DNA from: DAOVQB01 sp023128935 | GTDB lineage: Bacteria; Eisenbacteria; RBG-16-71-46; CAIMUX01; WJJG01 | Length of the DNA stretch: 40,807 nt | Assembly: GCA_030628905.1 (NCBI GenBank) | Contig: DAOVQB010000017.1 | Coordinates: 1 to 40,807, forward strand | Direction of reading: 5' to 3' | The notes under the pieces: generated by a model | What the model saw: the letters and a program-made list of their open reading frames with translations, nothing else | The model's database searches: none | What the model was told of the DNA's origin: nothing | Made by a program: the position numbers and the translations under genes | Shown: positions 9,499 through 18,457 of the stretch, piece by piece | Numbering within the stretch: position 1 is the first letter of the stretch | Layout of the letters: every line of letters begins with the position of its first letter

Positions 9499-9999
9499 CT
9501 ACATATTCTTGAGTGCACGCAAGATCTCACCTTCGTCGCGTGCCTCTCTGAAGGCGCGGGCAGCATCGTGAAACGCGAAGGCCTCGGCCATCTGCTTATA
9601 GATCTTCAGATAGAGCATATCGTCATAGGGTGGCGCAACAAAGACGAAGAACAGATGAGCCAGATCGCCGTCCAGGCAGTCGAACTCAAGGCCGGGTGTC
9701 GAGCGTGCAAAAGCCATGATGAATTCACGCGCCTCGCGAGTGCGCACGTGAGGGATTGCCACGCCTTTGCTGAGTCCCGTTGAGGCCTTCTTCTCGCGGT
9801 TGATGAGATCGCTGTAGAGCTTCCGGGCGTTGCCTACGCGGCCTGAACTGGCAACCATCTCGGCCAGCTCCTTGATGACTTCTTCCTTGATCGACCAGAC
9901 AAAACGCTTCCGATCGTATGGCTCATCCGGCTCCGGTGGCGTTGTCGTGAAGAGCTCCATGCGGATGAGTTCCGGTTTGATCAGACGCGCGAGGTTCAT
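9499..9999 (-). CDS. Stand-alone PTS EIIA type-2 (fructose/nitrogen-type) domain protein
   Basis: A phosphocarrier domain of the mannitol/fructose/PtsN class. The active-site histidine is in GVAIPHVRT, residue 84 counting from the ATG at 9999. That start gives MNLARLIKPELI, the normal beginning of the family, and a length of 166 residues. A longer frame back to TTG 10110 exists but has no ribosome binding site. The C-terminal half (FIMAFARSTPGLEF, then LAHLFFVFVAP) fits the EIIA fold. No HPr, EI or permease gene is nearby, which is typical of PtsN-like regulators rather than sugar uptake. It lies downstream of korAB on the same strand, 134 bases after korB, so a role in metabolic regulation is possible but inferred. 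Confidence 0.85.
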   Translation of the reverse strand: MNLARLIKPELIRMELFTTTPPEPDEPYDRKRFVWSIKEEVIKELAEMVASSGRVGNARKLYSDLINREKKASTGLSKGVAIPHVRTREAREFIMAFARSTPGLEFDCLDGDLAHLFFVFVAPPYDDMLYLKIYKQMAEAFAFHDAARAFREARDEGEILRALKNM

Positions 10000-10133
10000 C
10001 GTGTCTGCATCCCCAACGAGGCGCATACCGCAATATTCAGCGATCTCCCCGAAACAGTGCGAAGTCCAGGCAGTGCGACCCGGACCCCGCTTGTCAACCT
10101 GGCGGGCCAAGCAAGCGCTGGTCGCCCGACCGC

Positions 10134-11009
10134 CTAGCTGAAGCGGTCGATCAGCGCCTCGATATCAATCCTCGGATGTGAGTCGTCAAGTTCACGACCA
10201 CGCGAGCTGCCATCTTGCTGCATCCGGGAGAAGTACTCGTCGCTTTCTGACTGATAGAACACCCCACTGTAGATCGTCTCTGCATCGTTGGACGCTACGA
10301 GCGCTGCCTGGCGATCAGCGGGGTCATGGTCGTCGGGCAAAGGCTTGACTATCGAATTGAAGTATTCAAATCCACTCCCCTTTGCAAATGTCAGGCACGG
10401 GCTCAGAACATGGACCAGTGAAAACCCCTCATGGCTGATGGCCTGTGTGATCAACTTGTGCAGCAGCTTCGGATGGCCGCTATAGCCCCGAGCGGTGAAG
10501 GTGGCCCCGAAAATGATCGCCAGCTCAACGGGATTCATGGGTGTTTCGACAACGCCATGGGGCGATGTCTTCGTCCTGAAGCCCTGCCGGGTTGTCGGGG
10601 AGGTCTGCCCCTTGGTCAATCCGTAGATGCGATTGTCTAGTAGGAGATAGGTGATGTTGACGTTTCGTCGCGCAGCATGCGGGAAGTGTCCAATGCCGAT
10701 CGAGAGTCCGTCACCGTCTCCGCCGACCGCGAGCACGGTCAGCCGCGGATTGCCTGCCTTGATTCCGATGGCTGACGGGAGCGCGCGTCCGTGCGCGCCA
10801 TGGTAGCCATAGCATTTGATGAATCCGGGCATGCGGCTGGAGCATCCGATGCCTGACACAATCGCCAGATTGTCGGGATCGATGTTCAGATCCGCGAGTG
10901 CGCGTGTGAGTGAGCTGAGCACTGCGAAGTTGCCGCATCCGGGACACCAGATGGGCTTGATCCGTCCCTTGAAGTCACTGGGCGCGGCCTTGTCGGTTGA
11001 GCTAGGCAT
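10134..11009 (-). CDS. korB: 2-oxoacid:ferredoxin oxidoreductase, beta subunit
   Basis: Catalytic thiamine-diphosphate subunit of a 2-oxoglutarate- or pyruvate-type ferredoxin oxidoreductase, 291 residues. WCPGCGNF (Cys22, Cys25) and the later GCSSRMPGF supply [4Fe-4S] ligands. GGDGDGLSIGIGH and DNRIYGLTKGQ are the ThDP/Mg binding and catalytic segments. It begins 8 bases inside the alpha-subunit gene (ATGCCTAG), so the two are coupled. With a gamma-alpha fused partner, the pair is of the two-subunit KorAB type. 2-oxoglutarate is the likely substrate by family, but pyruvate or another keto acid cannot be excluded from sequence alone. Confidence 0.94.
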   Translation of the reverse strand: MPSSTDKAAPSDFKGRIKPIWCPGCGNFAVLSSLTRALADLNIDPDNLAIVSGIGCSSRMPGFIKCYGYHGAHGRALPSAIGIKAGNPRLTVLAVGGDGDGLSIGIGHFPHAARRNVNITYLLLDNRIYGLTKGQTSPTTRQGFRTKTSPHGVVETPMNPVELAIIFGATFTARGYSGHPKLLHKLITQAISHEGFSLVHVLSPCLTFAKGSGFEYFNSIVKPLPDDHDPADRQAALVASNDAETIYSGVFYQSESDEYFSRMQQDGSSRGRELDDSHPRIDIEALIDRFS

Positions 11010-12819
11010 GGCTTGCCACCTCCTCGATCTTCCGCAGCACCTGTTCTGGCGTGAATGGAAGTCCGTCGTATTTGTTCAGTCGCACAGGTTCAAAGTCGTA
11101 GTAGCGCTGGAGGAAACGGGCGTACTGTCCAATGAAGTTTTCCTCGACCACAATGATCGTGTGATGTCCCTCAATGAAGGGCCGGATCGTTAGATCGTTG
11201 TGCGGGGAGATCATCTTGGGAAAGATCGCTGCGACGTCGATGCCACGTTTCTCGGCGCGTGCGACTGCTTCGCGTACAACCCCAGCCGTGGCGCCCCAGC
11301 CGATGACGCCGATCTGACCCCGGAAGGACTCGGATGCTGCTGAAAGCCGGCCGGCCTCCTCGTCGGTCGTAGCGTGCAGGTGCTGTGTTGCGTCTTCGCC
11401 CTTGAATGCAAAAACCCCGCCGTACCTGCGATCGAGATTGCGCAGCTTGCGGAAGCGCTTCTGGACCATCTCAATGCGATTCGCGGGGTTGTGTGCCGGT
11501 CCCCCGAAGTCCCAGTGCTCAAGACCGGTGACCATGTGAGTGCCGCCGGGGTCGCCCGGAAGCGCTCGGGGAGAGATACCATTGTCAGTGACCTTGTAGC
11601 GATTGTATGTCGATTCCCAGGTCGTCAGGGGGCGGGCGACCTTCGCGATCGGGGTTTCCTTGAGCAGTGATTTAGGCAGTGTTGCGCGACGGTGTCCGAG
11701 CCCCTGCTCAGAGAGCACGAGGATGGGAACCTGGTACTGCTCAGCCACCTCGAAGGCCGTGCGCATCACCTTGAAGCAGTCGCGGATGGAAATGGGGGCC
11801 ATTACGACGCGCGGGAATTCGCCATGTCCGCCGTAGAGGGCGGGCAGGAGGTCCGATTGCTCAGTTTTGGTCGGCAGGCCCGTACTCGGTCCCCCGCGCT
11901 GGACATCCACCAGTACCAGCGGGATCTCTGCAATGCCCGAGAGCCCCAAAAGCTCCCCCATCAGGGAGAGCCCAGGACCCGAAGTGGCCGTCATCGCGCG
12001 CACGCCTGCAAAGGAAGCGCCCAGAACGGCAGCCAGCGAGGCGATCTCGTCCTCGGCTTGGTACATCGTTCCACCGACCTTGGGCAGCTCCTCAGCCATG
12101 AGCTGCATGATCTCTGAGGCCGGCGTGATCGGATAGCCGCCGAAGAACCGGCAGCCGGCGTATAGTGCTCCCAAGGCGATGGCATCATTGCCGCTGATGA
12201 CCATGTAGCCCTCGCCGTCGATTTCCGGAACGGTGAGATAATCCTTTTTCGAGACGTGCTGCTCTACGTAGGCTCTACCGGCAAGATAGGCAGCCACGTT
12301 GGGCTCAACGAGCTTTGCGGACTTCTTGGTGAAGAAACGCTTGATCAGTGCCTCGCCGTGTTCAGCCGGGAATCCCAGATGCGCTGTGACCACGCCCAGA
12401 GCGACCATGTTCTTTGAGCGCTTCTCACCGATCTGTTCCTGGGCAATCCGTCCCATGGGGATCATGTAGATCGGGCCGCCACGCCAGTCCCGAAATGTCT
12501 TCGCCATGTCAATGCTTTTGGGATCGCCATCGATGATCAGAATCGATTCCGCGCTGGCGATTGTCTGCTTGCAGCGGTGATAGGCGAGCATCCCGAAGGC
12601 GACCAGAACGTCAATCCGGTCACCCGGGTTATACACATTGTCCTCGCCAAAACGGATCTGGACGTAGGAATGTCCGCCGCGCACTTCAGCAGGAAAGGTC
12701 TGAGTGCTGCTGATGTGAAGGTTCGCGCGGGCCGCAACCTGGGTCATCAAGTCGCCAGTCAGGATCACCCCTTCCCCGGCATCTCCGCTGATTCCCATCA
12801 TAAAATCTGACACATCCAT
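11002..12819 (-). CDS. korA: 2-oxoacid:ferredoxin oxidoreductase, fused gamma-alpha subunit
   Basis: Partner of KorB. The first about 190 residues form the gamma domain (GISGDAGEGVILTG, then TQTFPAEVRGGHSYVQIR). The alpha domain follows from about 205 (GNDAIALGALYAGC, then GGYPITPASEIM). It continues with the conserved AEDEIASLAAVLGASFAG and TATSGPGLSLM segments, which contact CoA and ThDP. I choose ATG 12819 (605 residues) because GGAGG lies 8 bases upstream. The frame itself extends to a TTG at 12843. The product oxidatively decarboxylates a 2-oxoacid to acyl-CoA and reduces ferredoxin in the cytoplasm. The 260 bases upstream are non-coding and presumably hold its promoter. Confidence 0.94.
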   Translation of the reverse strand: MDVSDFMMGISGDAGEGVILTGDLMTQVAARANLHISSTQTFPAEVRGGHSYVQIRFGEDNVYNPGDRIDVLVAFGMLAYHRCKQTIASAESILIIDGDPKSIDMAKTFRDWRGGPIYMIPMGRIAQEQIGEKRSKNMVALGVVTAHLGFPAEHGEALIKRFFTKKSAKLVEPNVAAYLAGRAYVEQHVSKKDYLTVPEIDGEGYMVISGNDAIALGALYAGCRFFGGYPITPASEIMQLMAEELPKVGGTMYQAEDEIASLAAVLGASFAGVRAMTATSGPGLSLMGELLGLSGIAEIPLVLVDVQRGGPSTGLPTKTEQSDLLPALYGGHGEFPRVVMAPISIRDCFKVMRTAFEVAEQYQVPILVLSEQGLGHRRATLPKSLLKETPIAKVARPLTTWESTYNRYKVTDNGISPRALPGDPGGTHMVTGLEHWDFGGPAHNPANRIEMVQKRFRKLRNLDRRYGGVFAFKGEDATQHLHATTDEEAGRLSAASESFRGQIGVIGWGATAGVVREAVARAEKRGIDVAAIFPKMISPHNDLTIRPFIEGHHTIIVVEENFIGQYARFLQRYYDFEPVRLNKYDGLPFTPEQVLRKIEEVASHA

Positions 12820-13080
12820 CAGATTCGCCTCCGCGGTCCCCAAAACAAAACGCCGGGATCTCTAGGGGATGGAAAAATCTACGTGCTCGATCTCGGCGAT
12901 ATGGGGCCGGTGTTTTGCTCGCATCCCTCTCTGTTTCCTCGGCCCTCGGTGCAGGGCGGCAATCAAGACGGGAGAGTATACCGCAGCAGCGCCATAGAGG
13001 AGTACTCAATTCTGGATCAGCGCCACTTGACCCGCGGCTTTGGCTCGCCGTGGCACCGCTTAGGGCTCGCGGATTCAGGT

Positions 13081-13110
13081 GCCCACGGGCATATAGACAC
13101 CTCCGTGGGC
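13081..13110 (-). terminator. Hairpin after the YihY gene
   Basis: Perfect 8-bp arms GCCCACGG and CCGTGGGC around a 14-base loop, starting 7 bases after the stop of the YihY-family gene and upstream of korA on the same strand. No T-rich tract follows, so it may be a weak terminator or an mRNA 3' stabilising stem. The rest of 12820-13116 shows no gene. Confidence 0.4.
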
Positions 13111-13116
13111 TGCTGG

Positions 13117-14541
13117 CTATGTCCGCTTGAGCAGTTGAACTGGAGCGGGAATCGCAGGGGATGGCAGGCTCGAGTTCTCCAGTCCCTCGAGGATCCGATT
13201 GAAGGTCATGGGTCGACCGAGGTTTTCCAAGTTAGAATCGATCTCTAACAGGATTCTTTCCACCTCCCGCGCCTCGTTTTCTCCGGTGCTGGGCGGCGAA
13301 GAGGTCCCGGCACTCTGGAGGCAGGCAACCACATCGTGGACACTCAGGTTTTGCACGTCCTTGGCGGGGACCAGGCCTCCTTCCCCCATGGCCTGCCGCC
13401 GGACGACTTCGTGAAGTAGCCCGCCGGAGAGCAGATCACCGACTGCGGAACGCACAAGCCGTACAGGTATATGCACGTCAACTGACAGCTCGCTGACATT
13501 CGGGGCCGTCTCTCCCCGGGAATGGGCCCGGCAGATCGAGATCATGCAACGCAGTGCCGCCCGCAGTCGGTCGTGGAAGCTGGCCGTGAGGGCTCCCTCC
13601 TCGAGGAGGAAGCTGTCTGCAGCCTCGCGTGCGAAGGTCAGGAGTGCGCCGCCAAGTACGATTATCCAACTTAACTGGATCCAAAGTATGAGGATCGGGA
13701 TGGCTGTGAGTGAGCCGTAGAGGCTGCTATACATCGCTCTGGATGAAAGGTAAGACCCATAGCCCCACTTGCTGATTTCCCAGATAGCCCCGGCCAGGAG
13801 CGCGCTGGGGAATGCAGAGAAGATGCTGACCTTCGTGTTCGGCAGGACCACGTAGAGAAAGGTCAGGGCGAGCACCGTCACTAGGATGGGGAGCAGGCCG
13901 AAGATGAAATGAAACAGGCCTCCGACTGGGGCCCAGCTCTGCAGGCGCAGGAAGACCGGGGCATTCTGCATTGAAGCCGTTGCCATGAGACTGAAGCCGA
14001 CGAGGAAGGGGCTCAGGGCAGCGATAGTCGTATACGTGGTCAGCTGGTGCGGAACGCTGCGCATCCGCTTGATACCCCAGATGTGGTTGAATGCGCCCTC
14101 CACCGTCCGCAGTAGGCCAAAAACAGCGCCAAGGAGAAAGAATAGACTGATGCCCTGAAATGCCCCGGAGTGCACGCCCGCCAGAAAGGTCTTGAGGAAA
14201 GCGGAGACCTGATCCTGAACCCCGGCAATCAGGTTCTGGAGGATGAAGCGCTGCAGATGCGCATCGATCCCCTCGAAGCCGCCAAAGGCCCCGATGAGGG
14301 TGAAGACAAGTACAATGCTGGGGATCAGAGCCAGAAGGGTTGCCAAGGTCATCGCGGAGGCCCGCAGGGGGATCTGACCCCTGTAGACGCCCTGTCCAAC
14401 GACCACGAGAATACGCAACTCCCGGAATAGAAGTCCCCGGAATCCACGCCGTGCCTTCAGGTCCTCTTCCCAAAGCCGCTCACTAAGGAACTGCTGCAGC
14501 CGGTGGAAGAGGGCCTTGAGTCGTTCTATCCGCTCATTCAC
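13117..14541 (-). CDS. YihY/virulence factor BrkB family membrane protein
   Basis: 474-residue polytopic membrane protein. The N-terminal part (about 40-320) carries six hydrophobic segments and the family's characteristic runs LRASAMTLATLLALIPSIVL and VEGAFNHIWGIKRMRS. The soluble C-terminal about 150 residues look like a winged-helix-type tail, present in some family members. The start is GTG 14541, supported by a G-rich Shine-Dalgarno about 6 bases before it. The family was once called RNase BN, a claim later withdrawn; its real role is unclear (possibly envelope or transport). It follows the ImmA/IrrE peptidase gene by 80 bases on the same strand. Confidence 0.9.
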   Translation of the reverse strand: MNERIERLKALFHRLQQFLSERLWEEDLKARRGFRGLLFRELRILVVVGQGVYRGQIPLRASAMTLATLLALIPSIVLVFTLIGAFGGFEGIDAHLQRFILQNLIAGVQDQVSAFLKTFLAGVHSGAFQGISLFFLLGAVFGLLRTVEGAFNHIWGIKRMRSVPHQLTTYTTIAALSPFLVGFSLMATASMQNAPVFLRLQSWAPVGGLFHFIFGLLPILVTVLALTFLYVVLPNTKVSIFSAFPSALLAGAIWEISKWGYGSYLSSRAMYSSLYGSLTAIPILILWIQLSWIIVLGGALLTFAREAADSFLLEEGALTASFHDRLRAALRCMISICRAHSRGETAPNVSELSVDVHIPVRLVRSAVGDLLSGGLLHEVVRRQAMGEGGLVPAKDVQNLSVHDVVACLQSAGTSSPPSTGENEAREVERILLEIDSNLENLGRPMTFNRILEGLENSSLPSPAIPAPVQLLKRT

Positions 14542-14621
14542 GCTCTGCCCCCCAGTGTCGGAGCCTACCGCAGGTCCTGAGGGCCTTCAACCAGATCCAA
14601 TGCCAGCGGATGCCGGGAGCT

Positions 14622-15968
14622 TCAGGGCACCCACCGCGGCGTATCACCATCAGGTCTCTTGCCCTTGGGTGCCTCTTTGTCCGCCTGGCGACTCTTTGCA
14701 GGATACTCGATCCAGGAAAGGAACAGATCCACGGTGGATGGGGCTGCATCCAATAGTACGCTCAACTGTTCCTGCGACACCTCTTTTTTCAAGAAGAGCG
14801 CAAGGGAGAGGTCGACGAATCGTTTCGGGAGTTCGCATGCGGCGCCCGAGAAGCTGCTTGGATCGGGTGACGCGTCCTGCGGGCACACACCTGGCTTCGC
14901 GCTGAGCCCCAGATCAGCTTTGCGATCAGGGCTTCTCTCGGCTTTTCGATCGGGGCTTCTCTCGGCTTTTCGATCGGGGCTTCTCTCGGCTTTTCGATCG
15001 GGGCTTCTCTCAGCTTTTCGATCAAGGCCTTTTTGCTCTCGCGTTTCATGAGGGCGGGATGCGTACGCCTCAGCCATGGCTCGGGCGTCCCCGATGCGGA
15101 GGATCTCTATGTCGACCAGCCTGTTCAGCACTACTGGTACGCTCACGCCATAATAGAACGCCACATCAGCCAACCGGTCTAGGTGAAATCCCGCAGCGCC
15201 TCCCTGATCGAAATCCCTGAGGGTCTGAACGAAATGTTCCCGCGGGAGCAGAAAGCACCGAGCGAAAAGATCGGCCCTTGTTTCCGGAAGGGCTGTTTCG
15301 TCGAGTGCATCCTCAAACTCAGCCAGCTCCAGGAGACGACCTCCTCCGGCCAAGGCATCTTGGCCTGGCTGCGCGCCATGGGGACAGAAACGGCTCTCAT
15401 AGGGGTCAACGTCGGCCAGCAAGTGGCAGTACTCGTGGGCCACGATAAACCGGCCAACGGGTGAATCGACAGGCGCCGGAGTCAGCAAAGCAGGTCCGGT
15501 GTCTTCCTGAAACATGAATGCACCCGCGAGGTTGCTTTTGCCCTGGACACTCTCGATCACCTTAATGCCCCGGTCATCGAAGAGTCCCACGAGATTCTCA
15601 ATCGGCCCCTTTGGTAGATCCATGTTCTCCCGCTCGGCGTTCGCCAGACTCTCGACTTCCTCTAGAAGGCTTATGTTCTGATCGCGCCGGAGCACGGATA
15701 GATGGGCTGGGATTTCACAGAGGATCTCGCCCTGGATGCACCGCTCTACGTGCGCAAACCTCAGACAGATGTGGGAGAAGCGCTCCAAGCTCGCCTGTTC
15801 ATTCTGACTGAGGATGCGTGGCGAAATGAACTCCTCCGCAAGCGCAATGGCCCGATCATCCCAATCCGTAGGCAGGGGTCTAAACTCCTCCTCCGCCTCC
15901 GGAGCTATCTCGGGAGCATCTCCCCCTTGATGGAGGTTATTGGGATCTCCGTTGACGTCCTGCACCAT
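14622..15968 (-). CDS. ImmA/IrrE-family zinc metallopeptidase with octapeptide repeat insert
   Basis: The 448-residue product contains the family's HExxH zinc site as VAHEYCHLLAD (His178, Glu179, His182) and the downstream acidic ligand region ETRADLFARCFLLP. Proteins of this family cleave repressor-like regulators in mobile elements, stress responses and toxin-antitoxin systems. ATG 15968 is chosen because a strong AGGAGAAGGA motif precedes it and it lies 16 bases after the BtpA-gene stop; the frame extends further upstream but would overlap that gene. Between the peptidase core and the C-terminal domain lies a tandem octapeptide (PDRKAERS) repeat, listed separately. No cognate HTH repressor gene is adjacent, so the substrate is unknown. 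Confidence 0.85.
   Translation of the reverse strand: MVQDVNGDPNNLHQGGDAPEIAPEAEEEFRPLPTDWDDRAIALAEEFISPRILSQNEQASLERFSHICLRFAHVERCIQGEILCEIPAHLSVLRRDQNISLLEEVESLANAERENMDLPKGPIENLVGLFDDRGIKVIESVQGKSNLAGAFMFQEDTGPALLTPAPVDSPVGRFIVAHEYCHLLADVDPYESRFCPHGAQPGQDALAGGGRLLELAEFEDALDETALPETRADLFARCFLLPREHFVQTLRDFDQGGAAGFHLDRLADVAFYYGVSVPVVLNRLVDIEILRIGDARAMAEAYASRPHETREQKGLDRKAERSPDRKAERSPDRKAERSPDRKAERSPDRKADLGLSAKPGVCPQDASPDPSSFSGAACELPKRFVDLSLALFLKKEVSQEQLSVLLDAAPSTVDLFLSWIEYPAKSRQADKEAPKGKRPDGDTPRWVP
14917..15036 (-). repeat. 24-bp in-frame tandem repeat encoding (PDRKAERS)n
   Basis: Five consecutive 24-bp units begin at 14917, 14941, 14965, 14989 and 15013. The middle three are nearly identical; the first and fifth are degenerate. 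Because 24 is a multiple of 3, copy number can change without breaking the frame of the ImmA/IrrE gene. The encoded repeat is highly charged (K/R/E/D) and probably a flexible linker. Near-identity of the inner units indicates recent expansion. Confidence 0.92.
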
Positions 15969-15984
15969 CTCTGGTGTCCTTCTC

Positions 15985-16803
15985 CTACTGAACCTGCCGG
16001 CGTCGCCTGTCACCGGCCAAGTGCTTCCGCCATTCAACCAAACGTTCCACTCGGGCTGGATCCACCGGCGATTGGGTGCGCGAGCCCTTCTTGAGCGACG
16101 TTCCCACAATGAATCCGTCTGCCAGGGACCAGGTCTGATCCAGGTTCCCAGTGGCAATTCCGCTTCCAATCACAACGGCGCTGCGTGGGACAGCCCCGCG
16201 AACCTGAGTGAGCATCTCCACGGCCACCGGCGCTCCCGTGCGATGCCCGGTGAGGATCAAGGCGTCAGCATGGGCACGCTGGATCAAGTCCGTTGCGGCG
16301 TCAATCGGATCCTGGGGGGCCAGAGGGACCGCATGTTTAACCAGCAGATCTCCCCAGATCTCGACACGGGCCCTAAGTGTCGCTCGCGATCGCATGAGGC
16401 AGGCAGCGCATCCCTGAATCAAGCCCTGATCGGTCATCATGGCGCCAGCGAGCACATTGACCCGTATGAACTGCGCATCGATGGCGGTCGCAATTGCCAG
16501 GGCAGCCAGGCCATCCGATCGCAGCGCATTGATCCCCAGAGGAAAAGCGCCCAAGCCCCGCAGACCAATGCCGACTGCGGTCATGGCGGCAATCGTATCC
16601 GGTGGGAGCCTACCTGCGTGAAAGGGCGTGTCTCCATAATTCTCTATGAGGAGTCCATCCATGCCACCCTTCCGGTAAGCGGTCGCATCGGCCATGGCAC
16701 GGTCGATCACGCGCTTCATGGATCCGCCGTATCTGGGGGCTCCGGGCAGCGGCAACAGATGCACGACCCCGATCAATGGCTTGTGGATACCGAGAAGATC
16801 CAT
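15985..16803 (-). CDS. BtpA/SgcQ family protein
   Basis: 272 residues with the family's N-terminal GVVHLLPLPGAPRYGG and the segments GGMDGLLIENYGDTPF and LGINALRSDG, which fit a TIM-barrel protein. Cyanobacterial BtpA affects photosystem I accumulation, while SgcQ sits in an enterobacterial sugar-PTS operon. Outside phototrophs the biochemical function is not established. Here it is 42 bases downstream of an organophosphate-type transporter gene and 16 bases upstream of the ImmA/IrrE peptidase start, all on one strand. That context suggests sugar-phosphate or nucleoside-type metabolism rather than photosynthesis (inference). Start ATG 16803. Confidence 0.9.
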   Translation of the reverse strand: MDLLGIHKPLIGVVHLLPLPGAPRYGGSMKRVIDRAMADATAYRKGGMDGLLIENYGDTPFHAGRLPPDTIAAMTAVGIGLRGLGAFPLGINALRSDGLAALAIATAIDAQFIRVNVLAGAMMTDQGLIQGCAACLMRSRATLRARVEIWGDLLVKHAVPLAPQDPIDAATDLIQRAHADALILTGHRTGAPVAVEMLTQVRGAVPRSAVVIGSGIATGNLDQTWSLADGFIVGTSLKKGSRTQSPVDPARVERLVEWRKHLAGDRRRRQVQ

Positions 16804-16845
16804 ACTCGCTCGTTTCCCGTATCCGCCGCATTCCCCCGCGGCGGC

Positions 16846-18276
16846 CTATGCTTTCTTCCTGGCTGCCTCTGGGATGGCCTTCCAGATCCGAATGGCCAGA
16901 ATCGTCCCGATCAGAGCAAATGGAACCAGGAATAGCGGCCAGAGGGACCAGCCCTTCTGTATGTCGCTAAAGTAACCGCCATACGACCACCCTCTCTCGC
17001 TCTCGGTCAGGAATCCAAGGCAGATCGACTGTAAGCCCGTGCCCAGATAGACAAGCCCGTCAATGAGTCCCACGGCTGTGCCCACATTCTTGCGTCCGCC
17101 AAAGTCCATCGACGCGGTGCCCGACAACATGCCATGCGTCCCGATGACGCAGTAGGAAATCAGGAACACGCAGATTCCCAGGATCCATATGTGGTTGAGC
17201 GAGAAACACATCACGATCATACACAGGAACATCAGCCCATACAGCAGTCCTGCCACCGGCCCGCGGCGTGAGCCGAACACCTTATCGGAGACCCATCCCG
17301 CTGTCATACCGCCGGTGGCGCCGGCTACAAAGAGCATAGCTCCCCAGTTCTCGGTGACGACAAACTCCTTATAGTAGCCAAGATCCTTCGCAAAGATCGG
17401 GTACCAATGCATGATGCCCTGGCGGAGAACGCCGGTGCAGAACTCGATAGCCCCAATGGTCAGAACAATGGGGTTGGTCACAACCCTCTTCAGGATAACA
17501 CCGATCGGATCGGGCTTGTCGTCTTCGCCGCTGGAGGCATCTCCGGTATCGATATCCTGCAGTCCTGCCTTGCCGGGGCTGTCCTGAACCATGAAGTAGT
17601 TGACCGCGGTAAAGGCAAGCAGGAACAGTGATGGGATCCAGAAGACCCAATAGGGCGGAGCGACTGTCACGGTACCGTCAACGGCCGTGCTGGTGTGTAG
17701 CCAGTCGATGATGGACTGGCCTATCTGGAAGGCAAAGAAGATGCCTGTGGAAATCAGGATTCCAAAGATGCCCCCAAACATCCCGCGTTCCCGAACATGG
17801 AACCAGTGACTGTTTACCTTGACAATGCTGACAGCCCCGAAGCTTTGGAAATACATGTTGATCGCATAGAGAACGGAAAAGACCGGTACCAGGTGCGTCT
17901 CGGGCCTGAGGAAAGTGAACAACCCCATCAGGGCGTTGGCAATCGCAGCGCCAATGGCCGAGATGAACATCGCCTTGCGCCCGCCAATCTTGTCGGTCAT
18001 TGGGCCATTGATTACAAAGGAGAATGCGTAGGTGATCGTGCCGGCGGCAAATATGGTCCCGAAATCACCCTTTGTCATGAGATCGCCGAAGGCGATTTTC
18101 GCGACGGTGAGGTTGTATCGTCCCATGTAGAGGAAAGCATATGTGATCCCAAGGGGTACCCAGTTAAATGCCCTCCGCCGCATGAAAGCGCTCGAGTGAC
18201 CCATCGGGTTACCTGACATCCTGGTGAAGATGGCCACGGCCACAATGATGCCGAGGAGGACAAGGGCATTGATCAC
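16846..18276 (-). CDS. MFS transporter, organophosphate:phosphate antiporter (GlpT/UhpT-like)
   Basis: 476 residues with 12 predicted membrane segments. YMGRYNLTVAK near the first helix is the OPA-family signature region, and GPMTDKIGGRKAM is the MFS loop 2-3 motif. Members exchange inorganic phosphate for glycerol-3-phosphate, hexose phosphates or phosphoglycerates. A long polar segment (around residues 225-260) in the central loop has DTGDASSGEDDKPD. Start GTG 18276 is preceded by AAAGGAG at 7 bases. It heads the run transporter - BtpA - ImmA/IrrE - YihY. Exact substrate unknown. Confidence 0.9.
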   Translation of the reverse strand: MINALVLLGIIVAVAIFTRMSGNPMGHSSAFMRRRAFNWVPLGITYAFLYMGRYNLTVAKIAFGDLMTKGDFGTIFAAGTITYAFSFVINGPMTDKIGGRKAMFISAIGAAIANALMGLFTFLRPETHLVPVFSVLYAINMYFQSFGAVSIVKVNSHWFHVRERGMFGGIFGILISTGIFFAFQIGQSIIDWLHTSTAVDGTVTVAPPYWVFWIPSLFLLAFTAVNYFMVQDSPGKAGLQDIDTGDASSGEDDKPDPIGVILKRVVTNPIVLTIGAIEFCTGVLRQGIMHWYPIFAKDLGYYKEFVVTENWGAMLFVAGATGGMTAGWVSDKVFGSRRGPVAGLLYGLMFLCMIVMCFSLNHIWILGICVFLISYCVIGTHGMLSGTASMDFGGRKNVGTAVGLIDGLVYLGTGLQSICLGFLTESERGWSYGGYFSDIQKGWSLWPLFLVPFALIGTILAIRIWKAIPEAARKKA

Positions 18277-18289
18277 GATAGCGCTCCTT

Positions 18290-18335
18290 TCATTGGAACC
18301 GAACCCGTCCAGTCATTGGAACCGAACCCGTCCAG
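18290..18335 (-). repeat. Perfect 23-bp tandem duplication in the leader of the OPA transporter gene
   Basis: The 23-base unit TCATTGGAACCGAACCCGTCC plus AG (+ strand) is repeated exactly twice, 18290-18312 and 18313-18335, ending 13 bases upstream of the transporter start and just before its ribosome binding site. Perfect identity suggests a very recent event. Confidence 0.9.
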
Positions 18336-18355
18336 AGTAAGGGGTTTGTGTTCTA

Positions 18356-18385
18356 AGGTTTGACCTTGCTCAGCAGGTCAAACCT
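18356..18385. promoter_or_regulatory. 10-bp inverted repeat between the P-loop gene and the transporter
   Basis: AGGTTTGACC, a 10-base spacer and GGTCAAACCT form a perfect inverted repeat 80-109 bases upstream of the transporter start and 72 bases past the stop of the P-loop protein gene. There is no T-tract on the - strand side, so it may be either an operator for the transporter run or a stabilising 3' stem. The position allows both. Confidence 0.45.
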
Positions 18386-18457
18386 CCGCTACGGCAGCCA
18401 AGATGTGTCGTTCAGGTATACTCCGCACTACTCGAGGGCCACCCGCCACTGGGATCT

